Source of the DNA: Casuarius casuarius
Taxonomy: Eukaryota > Chordata > Aves > Casuariiformes > Casuariidae
Direction of reading: 5' to 3'
Assembly (NCBI GenBank): GCA_003342895.1
Contig: PTFA01000024.1
Location: forward strand, 4,645,505-4,709,504
Length of the DNA: 64,000 nt
The notes under the pieces were generated by a model. The model ran no database searches, was not told where the DNA came from, and saw only the letters and a list, made by a program, of their open reading frames with translations. Shown here piece by piece: positions 1 to 12,400 of the stretch. The number at the start of each line of letters is the position of its first letter. The first letter of the stretch is position 1. The position numbers and the translations under genes are program-made.

Positions 1-643
1 GCAAAGATGTGTGTGCCGGCATTGAGGTGGCATGGGAAAACATGTCAGCAGCAACCAGAGAAACAGAACTTGCAACATAAGAGACAAAGAACACGGGATT
101 GCAAATAGGGAGAACATACTCAATATGTGAGAAAGATGACTGGCAAAATAAATCAATAAATCGATAATAGGAAAAAAAGCACACGCATCATCAGGAGCAG
201 GTGAGATTNNNNNNNNNNNNNNNCCCCCCACCTCCTTTTTTGGAAGGGAATGGAGCAGGACAAGCAGCATAACAGCAAAACTCCCCAGGAACACTGGGGA
301 AAAGAAAGGCAGTCTTCCACTTCAGTTCCAACTTTCCTTGTCAAAAAGCTCTCAAGCCTGATCACCTTGACCTCCAAGAACCACCAAGGATGTAGACAAA
401 GTTAACTACACAGCATCTCCTCCATGCATTGGACACTTGCAGCCAATTTATGGTATTTTATGGTTAAGGACTAACAGTTCTGTATATATAGCGATAAGTA
501 GGGGTGATGTGCAAGAACTACCCATTAGCACAAAGTGTATTGTTAAAGAAGGTTAGCCTGATAAAGCTTTGTTTTAAAGTTTAAAACTGGAGTGATTTAT
601 CAGTCTTCTAAACACTCACGTCACAATGATTTCCAAATCCCTG
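1..643. other. AT-rich noncoding sequence with a small gap
   Basis: I see no gene here. A run of 15 N bases lies at 209-223, directly followed by six C and a C/T-rich stretch, so the gap probably reflects a homopolymer-rich segment that failed to assemble. The short open frame on the minus strand at 153-377 runs through the Ns and has no recognisable domain. Confidence 0.6.
209..223. other. assembly gap (15 N)
   Basis: Fifteen consecutive Ns followed by a C run. Single N bases also occur at 1724, 16930, 18431 and 50367. The one at 16930 lies in the GC-rich core of the CpG island. Confidence 0.95.
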
Positions 644-709
644 ATATACACACATACACAAACACATATATGTATACATACACATATATATAAACACACA
701 CATACACGC
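644..709. repeat. (AC/AT)n compound microsatellite
   Basis: Alternating purine-pyrimidine tract made of CA, TA and TG dinucleotides with interruptions. It is the first of two similar tracts about 85 bp apart, probably one decayed microsatellite region. Confidence 0.85.
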
Positions 710-793
710 AGCTGTAAAATTCCAACTACTGAAGCAAACATGCATTTTGGGGATAGGAAAAAATAACAAAAAGGATCAAAGATCAAATTGGAT

Positions 794-853
794 TCTCTCT
801 CTATACACACACGCACACCCACGTATATATACACATACACACACATACATATG
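794..853. repeat. (TC)n-(AC/AT)n compound microsatellite
   Basis: A short TC run is followed by interrupted AC and AT dinucleotides. It has the same composition as the tract at 644-709. The open frame seen across it on the minus strand (616-846) is low-complexity and not a gene. Confidence 0.85.
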
Positions 854-1211
854 GTTTTTCCTTCTAAGAAAGCTTTCCTAACTGACCAGCTAACATATTA
901 ACGAAACAGGCCACAAGCAGTACAGACTGAAATCTATCCCATTGGTTGCAGCCATTAGTTCTCTGGAGTTGACTTGGCCTTCTTCCTAAGTTACTGATGT
1001 AAAGCCCAAAATTTACTGTCACTGCATTTACGTTTTTCATCTTTGTATCGATGATGCAAAGATTTATTTTGCACCACCTCTACAGAGTGAAGCAACGCTG
1101 CTATAACTACCTTGCTGAATGGTGTGCTAAATAATAAGGCTTGTCCTGCCCACGCTTTTTTAAAATTCTGTCATGCTTACATTTGCAAGAATGTTCTCTA
1201 CTCTTTGATAG

Positions 1212-1253
1212 AAGGTAACTACCTTGTCTAAGGTAACTAACTACCTTGTCAAG
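1212..1253. repeat. imperfect tandem duplication, 18/22-bp unit
   Basis: The unit AAGGTAACTACCTTGTCT is followed directly by a second copy that carries a 4-bp AACT insertion. Each unit also holds a GGTA...TACC inverted element. Confidence 0.7.
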
Positions 1254-1987
1254 AATTTCTTTCGCCCTAAGAAGGCTAACTGCAGCTATCTGATCTGGGA
1301 ATCTGCCTGTGCACCAGTTTTCATGGACACAAGGGCTATGCTAACTCTCTAAAGTGCCATTTGCAAACAGAACCCTGCAGTTTCATTCACAGGAATTGAA
1401 AGTAAACCATCTCCTGAAGGTTCACTTGGAGGTTCAAATTCAAGTTATTCTCACATTTTTATCTTGATTTTAATTTAGCCACCATTCTGTCACCAGCTAG
1501 TACTGGTGGCTGTAAAGAAAAGATTAGCAGTGCTTGAAGCATAAGTAACTTTGCAAAATAAAGGTATGTTTTGTATTAGCTTTTTGCGTTAATGGTTGAA
1601 GACAACACAACAGATAGGAACACCACAAAAAAGGTAGCCACTGATAACTTTCTGTACTTTTCCTGTTTTCTTGTAAATGCAATGTGCAAAAATGAAAAAT
1701 GGCATTCAGTGACAGCTGCAAGCNTCTAGTAAGGGACAATGTGAAGTTGTACTGTTCCCAGGAATTGCTTCAGGATATATTCTGAATCGTATCAGTTTAA
1801 ATGCTTCAAGGAAAGGCAATCAGTTTAGCCATTATACTACCCAGTGAAAGAATGTAGCATGTTACCCCGGATCTTCTGGGCCATGGCTACAAGATAGGAA
1901 ATAGCCTAAACCTGATACTTTCGCCAGACTGCATAACAGAAGGAAAAAAAAAAAAATCTGCCACTGTGAAGTAGAAACAATGGAATG

Positions 1988-2006
1988 TTTTGTTTTGTTT
2001 TGTTTT
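1988..2006. repeat. (TTTTG)n short tandem repeat
   Basis: About four copies of TTTTG in a row. Simple repeat with no other feature. Confidence 0.8.
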
Positions 2007-2546
2007 GAAGCTGAAGACTATTTCTACTCTCTAAACATATTTTACTCTATATTTTTCCAAGTTTCTCTCCAGGCTTTCATCGCTTTCCTTATTACTTCAG
2101 TGTGTCTACTAAAAAGTAGAATTGTGGCATACCTGTTTCTTGCACCTTAGGCTAGTGTAACTCTTCCTTTTCTGTGTATAACTTAGTATGGATAACTTAA
2201 TGTCAGCCTGATATTGCTCTTTCATGCTACTGGACAGTATGCTTATTGAACTAAAAAAGCAATCCTGTACTAGCCGCGTACACCTGCTGTGCCTATAACA
2301 GTATGCTTTATCCAAGCTGTATAATCGTTCTCTGATAAGCATGACAAAAAGAAAGAGATGCTAACAAAGTAAAAAACATGGGATTTATATAACTAATTAA
2401 ATTCTTTTCCGATTACAGCACAGCACTAGGCATAACTAAAACTCAGTATTAGAAAATACCCTAATACCAGTGTTGATGTGATTTTCAGAGCATTTGCTCT
2501 AGACATAGATCAATAGTAAATACCGAATTCACAGTCACTTTTCTTA

Positions 2547-2756
2547 CTTACTGAGGGATTCACCGCAACAGCATGCCAGTTCCACAGATGGGCGGTGGGG
2601 CTTTTCTTTCTCAGTTGGACACAAGTTCAGTCTGCAGGTAAACCTTTCTTCACTGGGGTCTGAAGTTTCCCCAGGGAGTACTTGAATCCCACTGTTCTTC
2701 TCACAGTTTTGTTGCCTTAGGGCAAAGGCAATGCACCCGTGTCCCTGACTCCTATG
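2547..2756 (-). other. open frame of 70 codons ending at a strong splice donor; exon-like, unassigned
   Basis: On the minus strand the frame is open from a TAG at 2757-2759 to a TAA at 2544-2546. It has no internal ATG. The text is cysteine-rich and low in complexity bias (it includes LNLCPTEKEKPHRP and ELACCCGESL). The 3' end overlaps a good 5' splice site, CTCA|GTAAGTAAG, just before the stop. No family is recognised. Against coding: a 70-codon open frame in a roughly 50% GC pocket is not rare by chance, and the polypyrimidine tract before a possible acceptor near 2750 is poor. Confidence 0.15.
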
Positions 2757-2827
2757 CTAGATGCCTTTAACACTGCATTCATTCACATCTTACCTCTGCG
2801 ACAGGCTAAACCGTGTCTGCGTGTTAG

Positions 2828-3013
2828 ACGTTTAGCACAAGAATTCCCACTGGTTTTACCACCAGTTCAGCTGCATCAGTACCAGTCCAGCTGTTGGTAA
2901 ATATTTTGGAAGCTGATGAGCCTGAGGAGCTTGTACAAGAAGTCTTAGAGCTGCTTTTGGCTGGAGCAGCCTTAGCGCCAAACAGTTCTCGTGCTGCACC
3001 ATCTGAATGTGCC
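2828..3013 (+). other. open frame of 62 codons without ATG; unassigned
   Basis: The frame is open after a TAG at 2825-2827 up to a TAA at 3014-3016. The second half reads like a leucine-rich amphipathic helix (EELVQEVLELLLAGAALA). Two near-identical 13-bp copies, ACCAGTTCAGCTG and ACCAGTCCAGCTG, lie inside it about 20 bp apart. No homologue is recognised and no clear splice sites flank it, so it may be chance in a GC-richer pocket. Confidence 0.12.
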
Positions 3014-3016
3014 TAA

Positions 3017-6000
3017 GGCCTGAGAGAGACGATTACAACCCGTACTAAGCTCCAGGAACGAGGTATCGTTCCATTACATTCAGCAATGAACATTTAAACA
3101 CCGTGTGCTGCTGTAAGATAGTCCACCTGCACTGGAGATCAAGTTCTGCACTAAAGCCAAGTGCCCGATCAAGCAGGAAAGGAAAGTAGATGGACACTAG
3201 GATGTTTCCCAGTTGCCAGCACAGCATACAGCTGAGATCATTACTGCCGTTTTCAGCAGCAGATGTATTCACTCCCCACAGTAGCAGTGCCGCAGAGGTG
3301 CAATGATCCCCAGATGAAGTGAAGATAAGCTTCTAGTTTCCTTTCTGTAGGTCTCATTAGGAGGAGCACTTTGCCACACTATTTATCATCCTGACGAGAA
3401 TGAATTTTCTGTGTTCTAGGTGTAAAAAATATAATCAAGACACGAAGCCAGGTAGGAAGAAAAAAAAAAAAGTGGTAGCTTCTCACATCCTTTTCTATAC
3501 TGCAGTATTTGGAGAATCACAGCTACACTCTTTGTTTTCACCTTTAGAGCATTCAACCAACATTAGCTAATTAATTAAATGCCACCCTCCTCATGGCCCT
3601 CTTACCAAGCAGACAATAAGGCTGCCTTCCATGTGCTAGTGTCTCTCCCCAGCGACTGTTCCAAGAAAAACAGAGATAATTGCAGCCTTCTTAATCTAAC
3701 CAAACCAACAATAAAAGATACCATATGTGGGTTTGAATTTTCGTGATCTTATATAAATTACCATAAAATGACTATAAATGCATACATGAAAATTACGTAA
3801 TTTGTTTTCCTCTTGTGTTTCCTGATAATAATGTAATTGGTTCTGTTTACTGATAAGTAAGGTGCACCAGAAGTGAAGTATGGAAGGAATACCAGCAGAA
3901 AACCTTCTGGTTCTTTCCCCAACACAGATTTTTTACTCCTAGCTCCATTTTACAGAAGAGAGAAAATGGTGTTATCAGGAGTTTTTGTGAAATCGACTGT
4001 GATAACTCATATAGTAACTATGCTATTACTGCTTGCCACCAGTGTAATTACACTCCCTACCATGCTATATCTTCTATTTATATATAGTTTAGAAAAACTA
4101 ATGACATAATTAATGTATTTATCTAAGCTGTTCAGGAGTGAAGGGCTGAACTACACATACAGGAACACTGACTAGAGGGGAAAAAAACAGCTGCATGAAC
4201 GATGCTGGAGGATGCTGGGTACTCTACACTCTCTATATAGGTACAGCCAAACCTTTGAAACTAGGGACCACAGAAAAGATGTAGAAAAACACAGGAACCA
4301 TTCGTTTGTCATGACCGAAGCCAAAGGCAAAACTCACCCTGACTTCAATCATCAGGACCTCCCCACACACGCCCCAGCGGCTGTCTCCGAGGAAGGTGCG
4401 CATCCTAAATTCTGAGACGGCTCTTGGCAATTACAACCCAGTCACTGGCTAGGATATATCTAAGGCAAATGCTCTAAATGGAAAACATCATCATACTCCA
4501 GAAACTGATTGGAGAAAACATCAATCTTTTGCTGTGCCCTCCCATCCTCCAATCAATATTTAAGATTGACTGTTTTCTTTATCGGGACCTGATCCTAAAG
4601 AAACAGTAGCTGTACTGAATTGCAGCAATCTCTCCCCAGCCAGTGATGGGCGTGAATGCATAAACAAGTTACCATGGGCTAGACTAGGCCTTTCAGTAAC
4701 CGGTATTTGCCCTTCAACACAGATGAAATTGCCTTGGGTGATGGTAAGCACTTGTGCAGCGAACAAGCAGAACCCCCAAACAGAAGTAGATTATTTAATT
4801 CTTTTTTTTGTTCGGTCCCTTCATTCTCTACTGTGACCCCCAAAACTCCCAGACAGACAGGATACAAAACTAATGAAGTCCGGCTCTGATCCAGTATGAC
4901 AGTTTTTTATGCTCTCAGTTGGATTAAAGTGATTTTACTCAAGTATATCGGTTTTTGGATTCCAGCTCTTACCTCTCAGCTCACTGCCTGGGAAATGAGC
5001 GGGTTTTATGTTCTGTTTTCAAAGGCAAAATACCTGGAACCACTGCAGCATCAGTGCTGTGCCTGGGAACAGGACTGGTGATCCTGAGAGGCAGTGGCAC
5101 TGCACTGCTTGCCTGGTCACACAGCCCAAACTGGTATCAGAGCCTAAACTAGTCACAGCTAAAGGGCAGAGTGGAATTTGGCCCTGTCGGTCCACGGGCT
5201 CTTGGCATGCCTTTGAAACTAAGGACTAGGAGGATGCAGACACTGGCACAGATCAAAAAAACTTTCTCCTCTGCACTGCCAGGTAAGACTACCATGCAAA
5301 GGTATTCTGACCAACTAAGAGCTTGACTTATTATCGCTATATGAATTATTTCGATTTTTTTTAAATATTGTTTCTGAATAGGCATTAAACATCTATATGA
5401 ATCATACAGAAGACAGATATTAGGTACACTGGGAACAAACACGCAGGCTGCCACCAGTTCACATACATATCACTAACACTTCGAGCCATTTCATTAATAT
5501 CAAATGCTGGTGTAAATTATACACTGCTAAACTGTGGTGGTGTTTTTGAATCAATATCTAGGGTACAGTGTTAAATAAAGTATGACATAAGTCTGTCCTG
5601 TGATAGACATGTCCTCTATGCGTTAATAAATTGCTCTTTTGATACTAAAAATCACAATCCATTAAAATTCTATTTCTTGGTGAATCAGTTATAAATTCCT
5701 TTATTTTAGTTTCCTGACTTTCCAAGTTCAAATTGCTTGACAACCTTGACATCCTGAAATTGCAGAACTAAAAAAACTTTTGTCAAAGGTGGCCTAAAAA
5801 CAGGAGCGGTGCCTTCCACATCATGAAAACTTAAAATCCATTTTCATTCTTTTAGTCTGTTCTTTTGTTATTCAAAAGTATGTTATATCTGGACAAAATT
5901 CTGTCCCACAAATGCAATATGGTTGTGTCAGGGTTTAAGAAAAAAAAAGCTGCCTCTGAAAGTATGTTCTTTCATGTACGGCTAGTAAAATATTTGCCCT

Positions 6001-6183
6001 GTCTATTGTAAATCACAGTATTCCAGATGATATGCAAATAGATTTTGATTCTAAAAAGAAAAAAATAACACATAGCTTTGCCAGTAAAAACACTGAGCTA
6101 GAGCAGTTGAAGTTTGCCATGATAAGTGAGACAAGACCCTATAGTAAACTCAATGTTGTTTTTCTATTGGCCTTTCTGCCAAG
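3017..6183. other. noncoding sequence, nothing recognised
   Basis: AT-rich except for a GC-richer patch at about 5000-5230. The patch contains GGAATTTGGCCCT at 5173-5185, which resembles the edge of an old dispersed amniote repeat. A 9-bp inverted pair (TGATTGGAG at 4506-4514, CTCCAATCA at 4547-4555) carries CCAAT-type cores. The open frames of 60-101 codons at 4233-5454 overlap on both strands and look spurious. Confidence 0.5.
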
Positions 6184-6257
6184 GCGTATGTTCCAGACAA
6201 GGGTTCCCTAAAGCCCGTGTCTAATAAAAATCCTTAGAGGGGATGAAATGTACAGAG
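6184..6257 (+). other. exon-like segment (noncoding), strong splice signals
   Basis: A long pyrimidine-rich acceptor context (TTTTTCTATTGG, then CCTTTCTGCCAAG) ends at 6183. A near-consensus donor, GAG|GTAAGTAG, follows 6257. All three frames contain stops, so any exon here would be noncoding. Pseudo-exons of this quality are common in vertebrate introns. Confidence 0.2.
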
Positions 6258-7087
6258 GTAAGTAGATGATATTTCCATTTTTCTTCCACAGTTGGTCTGA
6301 CTTTTCTCTATAGAGCTTACGTCTATGCAATGAGATTTCTTTCTCCTCACATTCTTTAGTTTCCTACCAACCAGGAAAGACTGTGAAGAAGTGGTCATCT
6401 TCTTGAGTATATTTTCTGTTAAAATATTAATTGGTTTGTGGATCGTGGCGGGGGGAGGGAGGCAGGGAAGAACAAAGCTAAGGATTTTACTTCTACTTTT
6501 TTATCTATGGAAGGAAGGAAGAAAACTAGGACAAACAAATCCTTCCTACACAAAACAGTCACCTCCAGATGTTTGCTTTTATAGTAATGCCATTTTCCCA
6601 CTGACTGGAGTTTTTTGGATTTTAAATTCACAGTCTCTATGATTCCCCAAGAATAACTAAATGAAGTCTTCAGCTGGCAGCTACTATCATAATAAAAACA
6701 GGCAATTGCTTGTACAAGGCTGTTTACAAGAAAATCGTGTTGTCTTGTGGGCAAGGAAAGGACTAAATCCATACATTTAATTCAAGAGAACCTTTGGCTT
6801 TGCTGGGGTTGATTCGCTGAGCTGAGTTTCTGATTTTCACTCCTTACAGGCTTGAGTCTGTTTAGATTGCAATCTTGCTGGGGCAGAGGGAGTTTCTTAC
6901 GATGTCTTTGGGGATGATTTTGCATTGGGCATTCTTAGTTGCAGCTCACAGGCAGATAGAGCAAGCAAGGAAAATTCTGTCATCCTTCCGTAGTCTGCAA
7001 ACAATAATGCTTCCCCCTGCATAAAATGGAACACGTACAGCCATGTCTGAAGGACTGGACTTGCAGTAAAGTTATTATTAAAATACT

Positions 7088-7126
7088 TATATATATACAC
7101 ATGTATTATATATATATATAAAAAAA
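7088..7126. repeat. (AT)n-rich simple repeat
   Basis: Interrupted TA dinucleotide tract ending in an A run. Confidence 0.8.
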
Positions 7127-8520
7127 TGCAAGGGAAAAGGGTAATTTTCTTTGGTTATATATATTACCCATTTCAATGGTCTGGATCATTAATTTTTGCT
7201 TTTGTTATGCAATTATGAACAAACATTATTTCTGTAGACGTCTCAAATTGTTTCAGTCATTGTCAACTATGCTATCAGTTAAGCAGAGCAATTATTGTGC
7301 ACTAATAATTTACTCCATAATTAATTTCTTAAGTTTACTTTTGAGAAGGGCTTGCTGCACAGCACTTGAGCAACCACCCTGAAGCACCAGAAGCAAATCT
7401 GTGGTTTAATTTTGGTTTACACTAGCTACAAATGGATACACGGGAGGGTCCAAATGTATTCCTGTTCAGTTATTTTAATTGGAAACCCTAGGGTTCCCAA
7501 TTAACGAATTCCACAGGGTTTTGTGTGCACAGGATAACTTCTCTGCAGATGTTTCCAATCTAATGTGCTCAAAATGTGTCTGTTCCTTCTTAAAGGACCA
7601 ATGCTTTTAGGGCATATCAGCCTGCTATGTTTTTTCACATACTTCTTCCTCTCTCTCCAAATTTTCCTCTTCAGAAACATTACGTAGGACTATCTGATCT
7701 CTTTGTATGAGGACTGAACTTGATGGGCTCCAGAGAAATGGCGAATGAAGCCCTATCTCTGAAAAAAGCACGCCACACCACGATGCTGAGCATTTGATTA
7801 AAGATGGAGGTAGACAAGTCCCTAAATAGCCTTTCAAAAACAGAAGAAACTTAGTAGCTTTACTAAGCTCTGAATACGATTCTATCAGAAATACAGATGG
7901 TATTTTTTTCTGCGCCTATTTTCCTTTTTAAAAAAGAACTGAATTTATATCTCTTTTGGAAATGTCTATCACCTATTCTGCATCAGCCTCAGCAGTTTTT
8001 AGATCAGACCCTCTGATCTATCCATCCTTCAGCATTACATTTCCTCCTGTTGTAGTGTCTTCTCATGTCTAATTGTTACAGCTTTCAAGAGCTGCTGATC
8101 AATATACAGTCTTATCTGTAAATGTACATATAGAAACTCAATTGTATGTGAGGTTAAGAACAGGAAGAGCTTGTGTGTTTTTCAGTTATTCACAGGAGCA
8201 AAGATTTCATTTTACAGTTGCTTTCAGCAGCATCATAGATTTTGCAGTGTATTTCAATTTATCATTGCATCCGCATCCCATTAAGTGTAAAGCTACTAGA
8301 AAAAATTACCTTCATGGCTCATTGGATACTATTTGCACTATAGTTGCATGCGCAATAGGAACAGGAAAAAGTTCGCACTACTAACATCTCTCATTTCTTG
8401 AGGAATCTTACTATGTTAGGAAGATAATGTGCATCGTAGTTCTGGCTAAAGATAGCTATAATAAATGAGGCTTTTACTTCTACTATTTCAGCCATTTCAC
8501 CAGCTGCTTTTTATTGATTT

Positions 8521-8535
8521 AAAAAAAAAAAAAAA
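8521..8535. repeat. poly-A run (A15)
   Basis: Fifteen consecutive A bases. I see no retroposon body upstream. Confidence 0.85.
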
Positions 8536-9461
8536 CCTTCCAGAGGGATTTAATTTGCATTATTATTTTAAGTATGAAGGCTCTGCAATTCTAAGTCAGT
8601 AGTATTTTTCTCCTCTTCCCTCCCCTTCTCCCTCTTGTACTGACAAAATAGTAAAAATTATTAGCTTACATGTTTAATCAGTGTCTGGCCCTTTTTCAGG
8701 CAAGAATTGTAACTGTATGAAAATCAGGGTTAACTGCATATTTTTACTTGCAGATGAGTAAGTGTGAAAAGAAATCTCTGTTTCTGTTTGCCTGGAGATG
8801 ACTGTTTCCCCATATGTTTACCAGTCACCAAACTTGTAGGAGATAAGGGGAAGTGTCTAACAAACTGTTCCTGCCAGAGAACCTGTTGTGCATAGGATTA
8901 TCTGCTGTTAGTGATACTACTGTTCTTAAAGTTTCTAGTTTCGTTTCATCCAAACAGAACCCAGTTCATGCACCCAAAGACAGCTTTGCAGCATGAATAG
9001 TAAATGGGGAAGACAGGGAGATTTTTTTCACAACCACATTTAAAAGTCTAAGTCACATTACCACAAACATGTGATAGGCTTAAAATTACATGACATTTTG
9101 AAATAAGCTCAGATACTTCTTTTTGTAGTTCATCTTTTACTTTTTACCCGTTATAGGTCACTCAAGGTCTCTTTCAGAAGTTTTTGCCACGGTACTAAGA
9201 GAATGAAAAACTTTATGTTCAATAAAAACCAAATCCTTACATAAATGCAAGATTTCTGGAACCGAAAGATAAAGGACTTGCATAACATAGCAATAAATTG
9301 CAAGACACAGAACTGCTGAAATTGCTTCAGTTTGTTAGGGGTCTTTGCAGATCTAGATCATTACGACTGCTTTCACTTGTTACATACAAGAGGCCCATTT
9401 TCTAATGAAAGCCAAAGCACAGATGTTGCTCAATATCTGAAAATTTTAGTGCTACCAACTT

Positions 9462-9481
9462 AAAAAAAATATATATATATC
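9462..9481. repeat. A-run plus (AT)n simple repeat
   Basis: Eight A bases are followed by six AT units. Confidence 0.8.
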
Positions 9482-12400
9482 TTTTAATTGTCAGTACTTC
9501 CAGATCCGCACATCGACCAAACTAGCTCAAACAAACCAGTGCTTATTTCAATATATGCTGCAATGAACTGTAGTTAAACATGACAGAGAGATTATAGACA
9601 GTGAGGTTAAATGACAAGACACAATCGAAAGCACAGCCTTAGAGGAATGCATGAGGAAAGTAATTTTTCTCAGCCATAGGGCTTCCAATTTCCTACCACT
9701 ACCATACCATGTCATCTAGAATAAATATGTTCAAAATCCATCTGCTACTCCACTAAAAATGTAGTACCATAGTACGCTTGCTATTACCTCTACATGAAGT
9801 CCTACCAGCTCTCAGTAACTGAATAGTTAAATATGACTTCTGTAGAAACAAATACGGGGGAATTTACTGCTTTCTTCCCCATTGTGTTCTGTGAAAGTAA
9901 ACTTAAAATGACTTCTACATAACACTTTGTACAGCTACCTGTCCATTATTTAAAGGACTGTCTCTTCTTCAGATGCACCCTTTTCCTTGTTAGTGAAGAC
10001 TGATGCTTCTGGGCATCACAAATATTTGTCAAGCTTTCCAAAACATTCATTAACAAATCTTAACTCATTCACTCCTCATTTGCAGAACTATGATGCAAAA
10101 TACAACATTCATTTTCTGTGAATACATCATATGTGGCTTTTTTCCCCACTGCAAAACTTTCCATCTTTACCTGTGACTGAATCCAGGATATTATATACAT
10201 ACACATATTATTAAGACAGAAAAAGATAAAGGCAATCAACCTAATTTAGTAATTTACATTACTGGCCAACACAAAGGAAACATGGACATAATATCTGGAA
10301 CTGCATTGCTCTGCAAGATACAGAATTGCTAAGAGTATCAGAGCAAGGAGCAATGAAAGCCTGCTGAAGGATCTCTTAAAGGACTGTGAAACATAGTCAT
10401 CCAAACTACTCCAGACTTTCGTAGACCAATATCAAAACAGAATAAACTGTCTGCCTAGAAGTCATTGCATTACAGGCAACATCTCAAATTCATGAAGATG
10501 AGAAGCATCTATGAATTAAAGTGAGAAGCTTGCAACTTGGGCAATCCAGAATCAAAGTGACTGGATTTGCCAAGAAAAACAAAACGGATTACATCTGTAT
10601 TTTTCACTCTTCATGGTTCATCTAAACATGCCTGTTCGTCTGCAACAAAAGTCCCATTACCTGTATCACAGACAATTTAACCTTGCAATTATAAGTTCCA
10701 GTCTACATTTCTTTTCCTTTGGTCACCTATGATGCCATTTTAAAAAATCCACTCCTTTCCAGCAATTTTCAGAGAGAAGACCACCACATTTTCTCCAAGG
10801 AATTTTTATAAAAAATTTATTTTCATTTTTACTCATGTTACTTCAGATATGTGGATTCTAGCAAAATTCAGCTAGGCAGTTGTGCTCAATGTTAAGTTGT
10901 TTCTTGTAAGTATTTCAGTTACAACCTTCAGATATTAAATTAGGAAAAGTGGCAGACAAATTGAGGGGGAATTAGCAGCCAGGAGAGATATCTTTAAAAA
11001 AAACAAAGTAAAAATTTCAACATAGCCCATAAATACATGTTATTATCTTAACCACTCTTTTTCTCTTCTCTCCTCTCTATTGTAGGTCATACAGCAAATT
11101 TAAATTTTCTTCTCAACAGTTCAATAAGAATTGCATTATTATACATTCTTAATATCCCAGCTTCCTCATATTTATTCCCCAGAAATTCCACTGGTTACTT
11201 CCCTACATCATTTAAAATGCATATCCTGACACAAACTACATACTAACAAGCCTTGCAGCCCTCCAGTTTTCCTACACTGGTCCTTTTTTTCAGATCAGAG
11301 TTTTCTTAATAGTAGGACCTGGTAACTGAAATGTCACAATAGCATTTTTTCCACAAATATAATCTGTAAGTTTCTTGTAATGAAATCTCTTATCTTGAAA
11401 CAAGATTTTTAACACCTATAGGAAGAGTATGTGAATGGTTAAAAACCCCAATACTTCCAACACATTTCTATGCAATTTTTTTTTACCTACTTCCTTTTCA
11501 GAAGAAGATGATCAAATACAGGATAATATTGTAAAAAGACATGTTTTCAAGTTCAGTCATCTGGGGAGTAATCAAACAGCTAGTGGAAGGGAAAAAAAAA
11601 CTTTCTTTTTTGAAAGATGTCTTCATGAACAAGGAGAGAAAAAAGAGGATCTGAAGGCTATATCTTAACATCTGCTGTGACAGCAGTTCTCCAGCTCTGA
11701 TATGTGTATCACTCCGGCTATGTAGGCTTCACTGATACATGGGGTGATTAAAGAGATTTGTTGTGCATAAAAAAAAACCATCTATAATACTCTGATTAAA
11801 CTACATAAATTACAAAAGTGTGACCTGGAAGTAGTGGGATGCTATGTTTTAAAGTTGATGACTGTTAAATGCAGCTGAAGCAGTATAGTGGAAAAAACAG
11901 TGGGGAAATAAATACAGAGAGTTTAGGAAGAGGAGGAACACATCATATTGTTCCTACAATATTGTACCCACAATAAAACAGATATTTCTTTACATTGTTT
12001 TCTGGGGCCACTGAACAGCAAGTGACCCTTACAGTTTCCTCCGGTTCTCAAGCTTAAGTGAACTTTTAGTCAAGTGAGTAAATGCAGCTTAAACTGCACA
12101 TTAGTGTCATGAAATACTGATGACATGATCAACTCCTGCACGGGAGGGCTGTGACAATGGCCCAGATTCTCAGAGATATATTGGTATCAATGCAAGCGTG
12201 ATACCTGAATAACTGAGTAACTGACAATCCGAGGCAAAACACAAGAGCAAGATACAGATACTGCTTATGAGACAACCCCTTCTTTCTTTCTTCTTTCCCC
12301 CTTTTTTTCCTTTTTTTTAAGTAATCCTAGCTTTCCGATATGGTTGGCCGCTTCAGTTATGATCTTCATGGTGCGAATTCCCAGGCAAGCTAGGGCGATC

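Larger units (their letters stand above)
854..2546. other. AT-rich noncoding sequence
   Basis: No gene is recognised. Contents: a short imperfect tandem duplication at 1212-1253, an A-rich run at 1943-1956 and a TTTTG pentamer run at 1988-2006. An N lies at 1724. The short open frames have no recognisable products. Confidence 0.55.

Noticed and set aside
616..846. 76-codon minus-strand frame made of V, Y, C and I repeats
   Set aside because: It is the translation of two AC/AT microsatellites.
4253..5227. 18-base near-match CCTTTGAAACTA(G/A)GGAC at about 4253 and 5211
   Set aside because: One such pair is expected by chance in 64 kb and the flanks do not align.
5149..5454. 101-codon minus-strand open frame with a hydrophobic stretch
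   Set aside because: No domain, AT-rich composition like the flanks, no splice context, and overlapped by frames on the other strand.
7148..7158. 11-base match to the start of miR-9 (TCTTTGGTTAT)
   Set aside because: The following sequence is a TA repeat, not the rest of the microRNA, and no precursor hairpin is seen.
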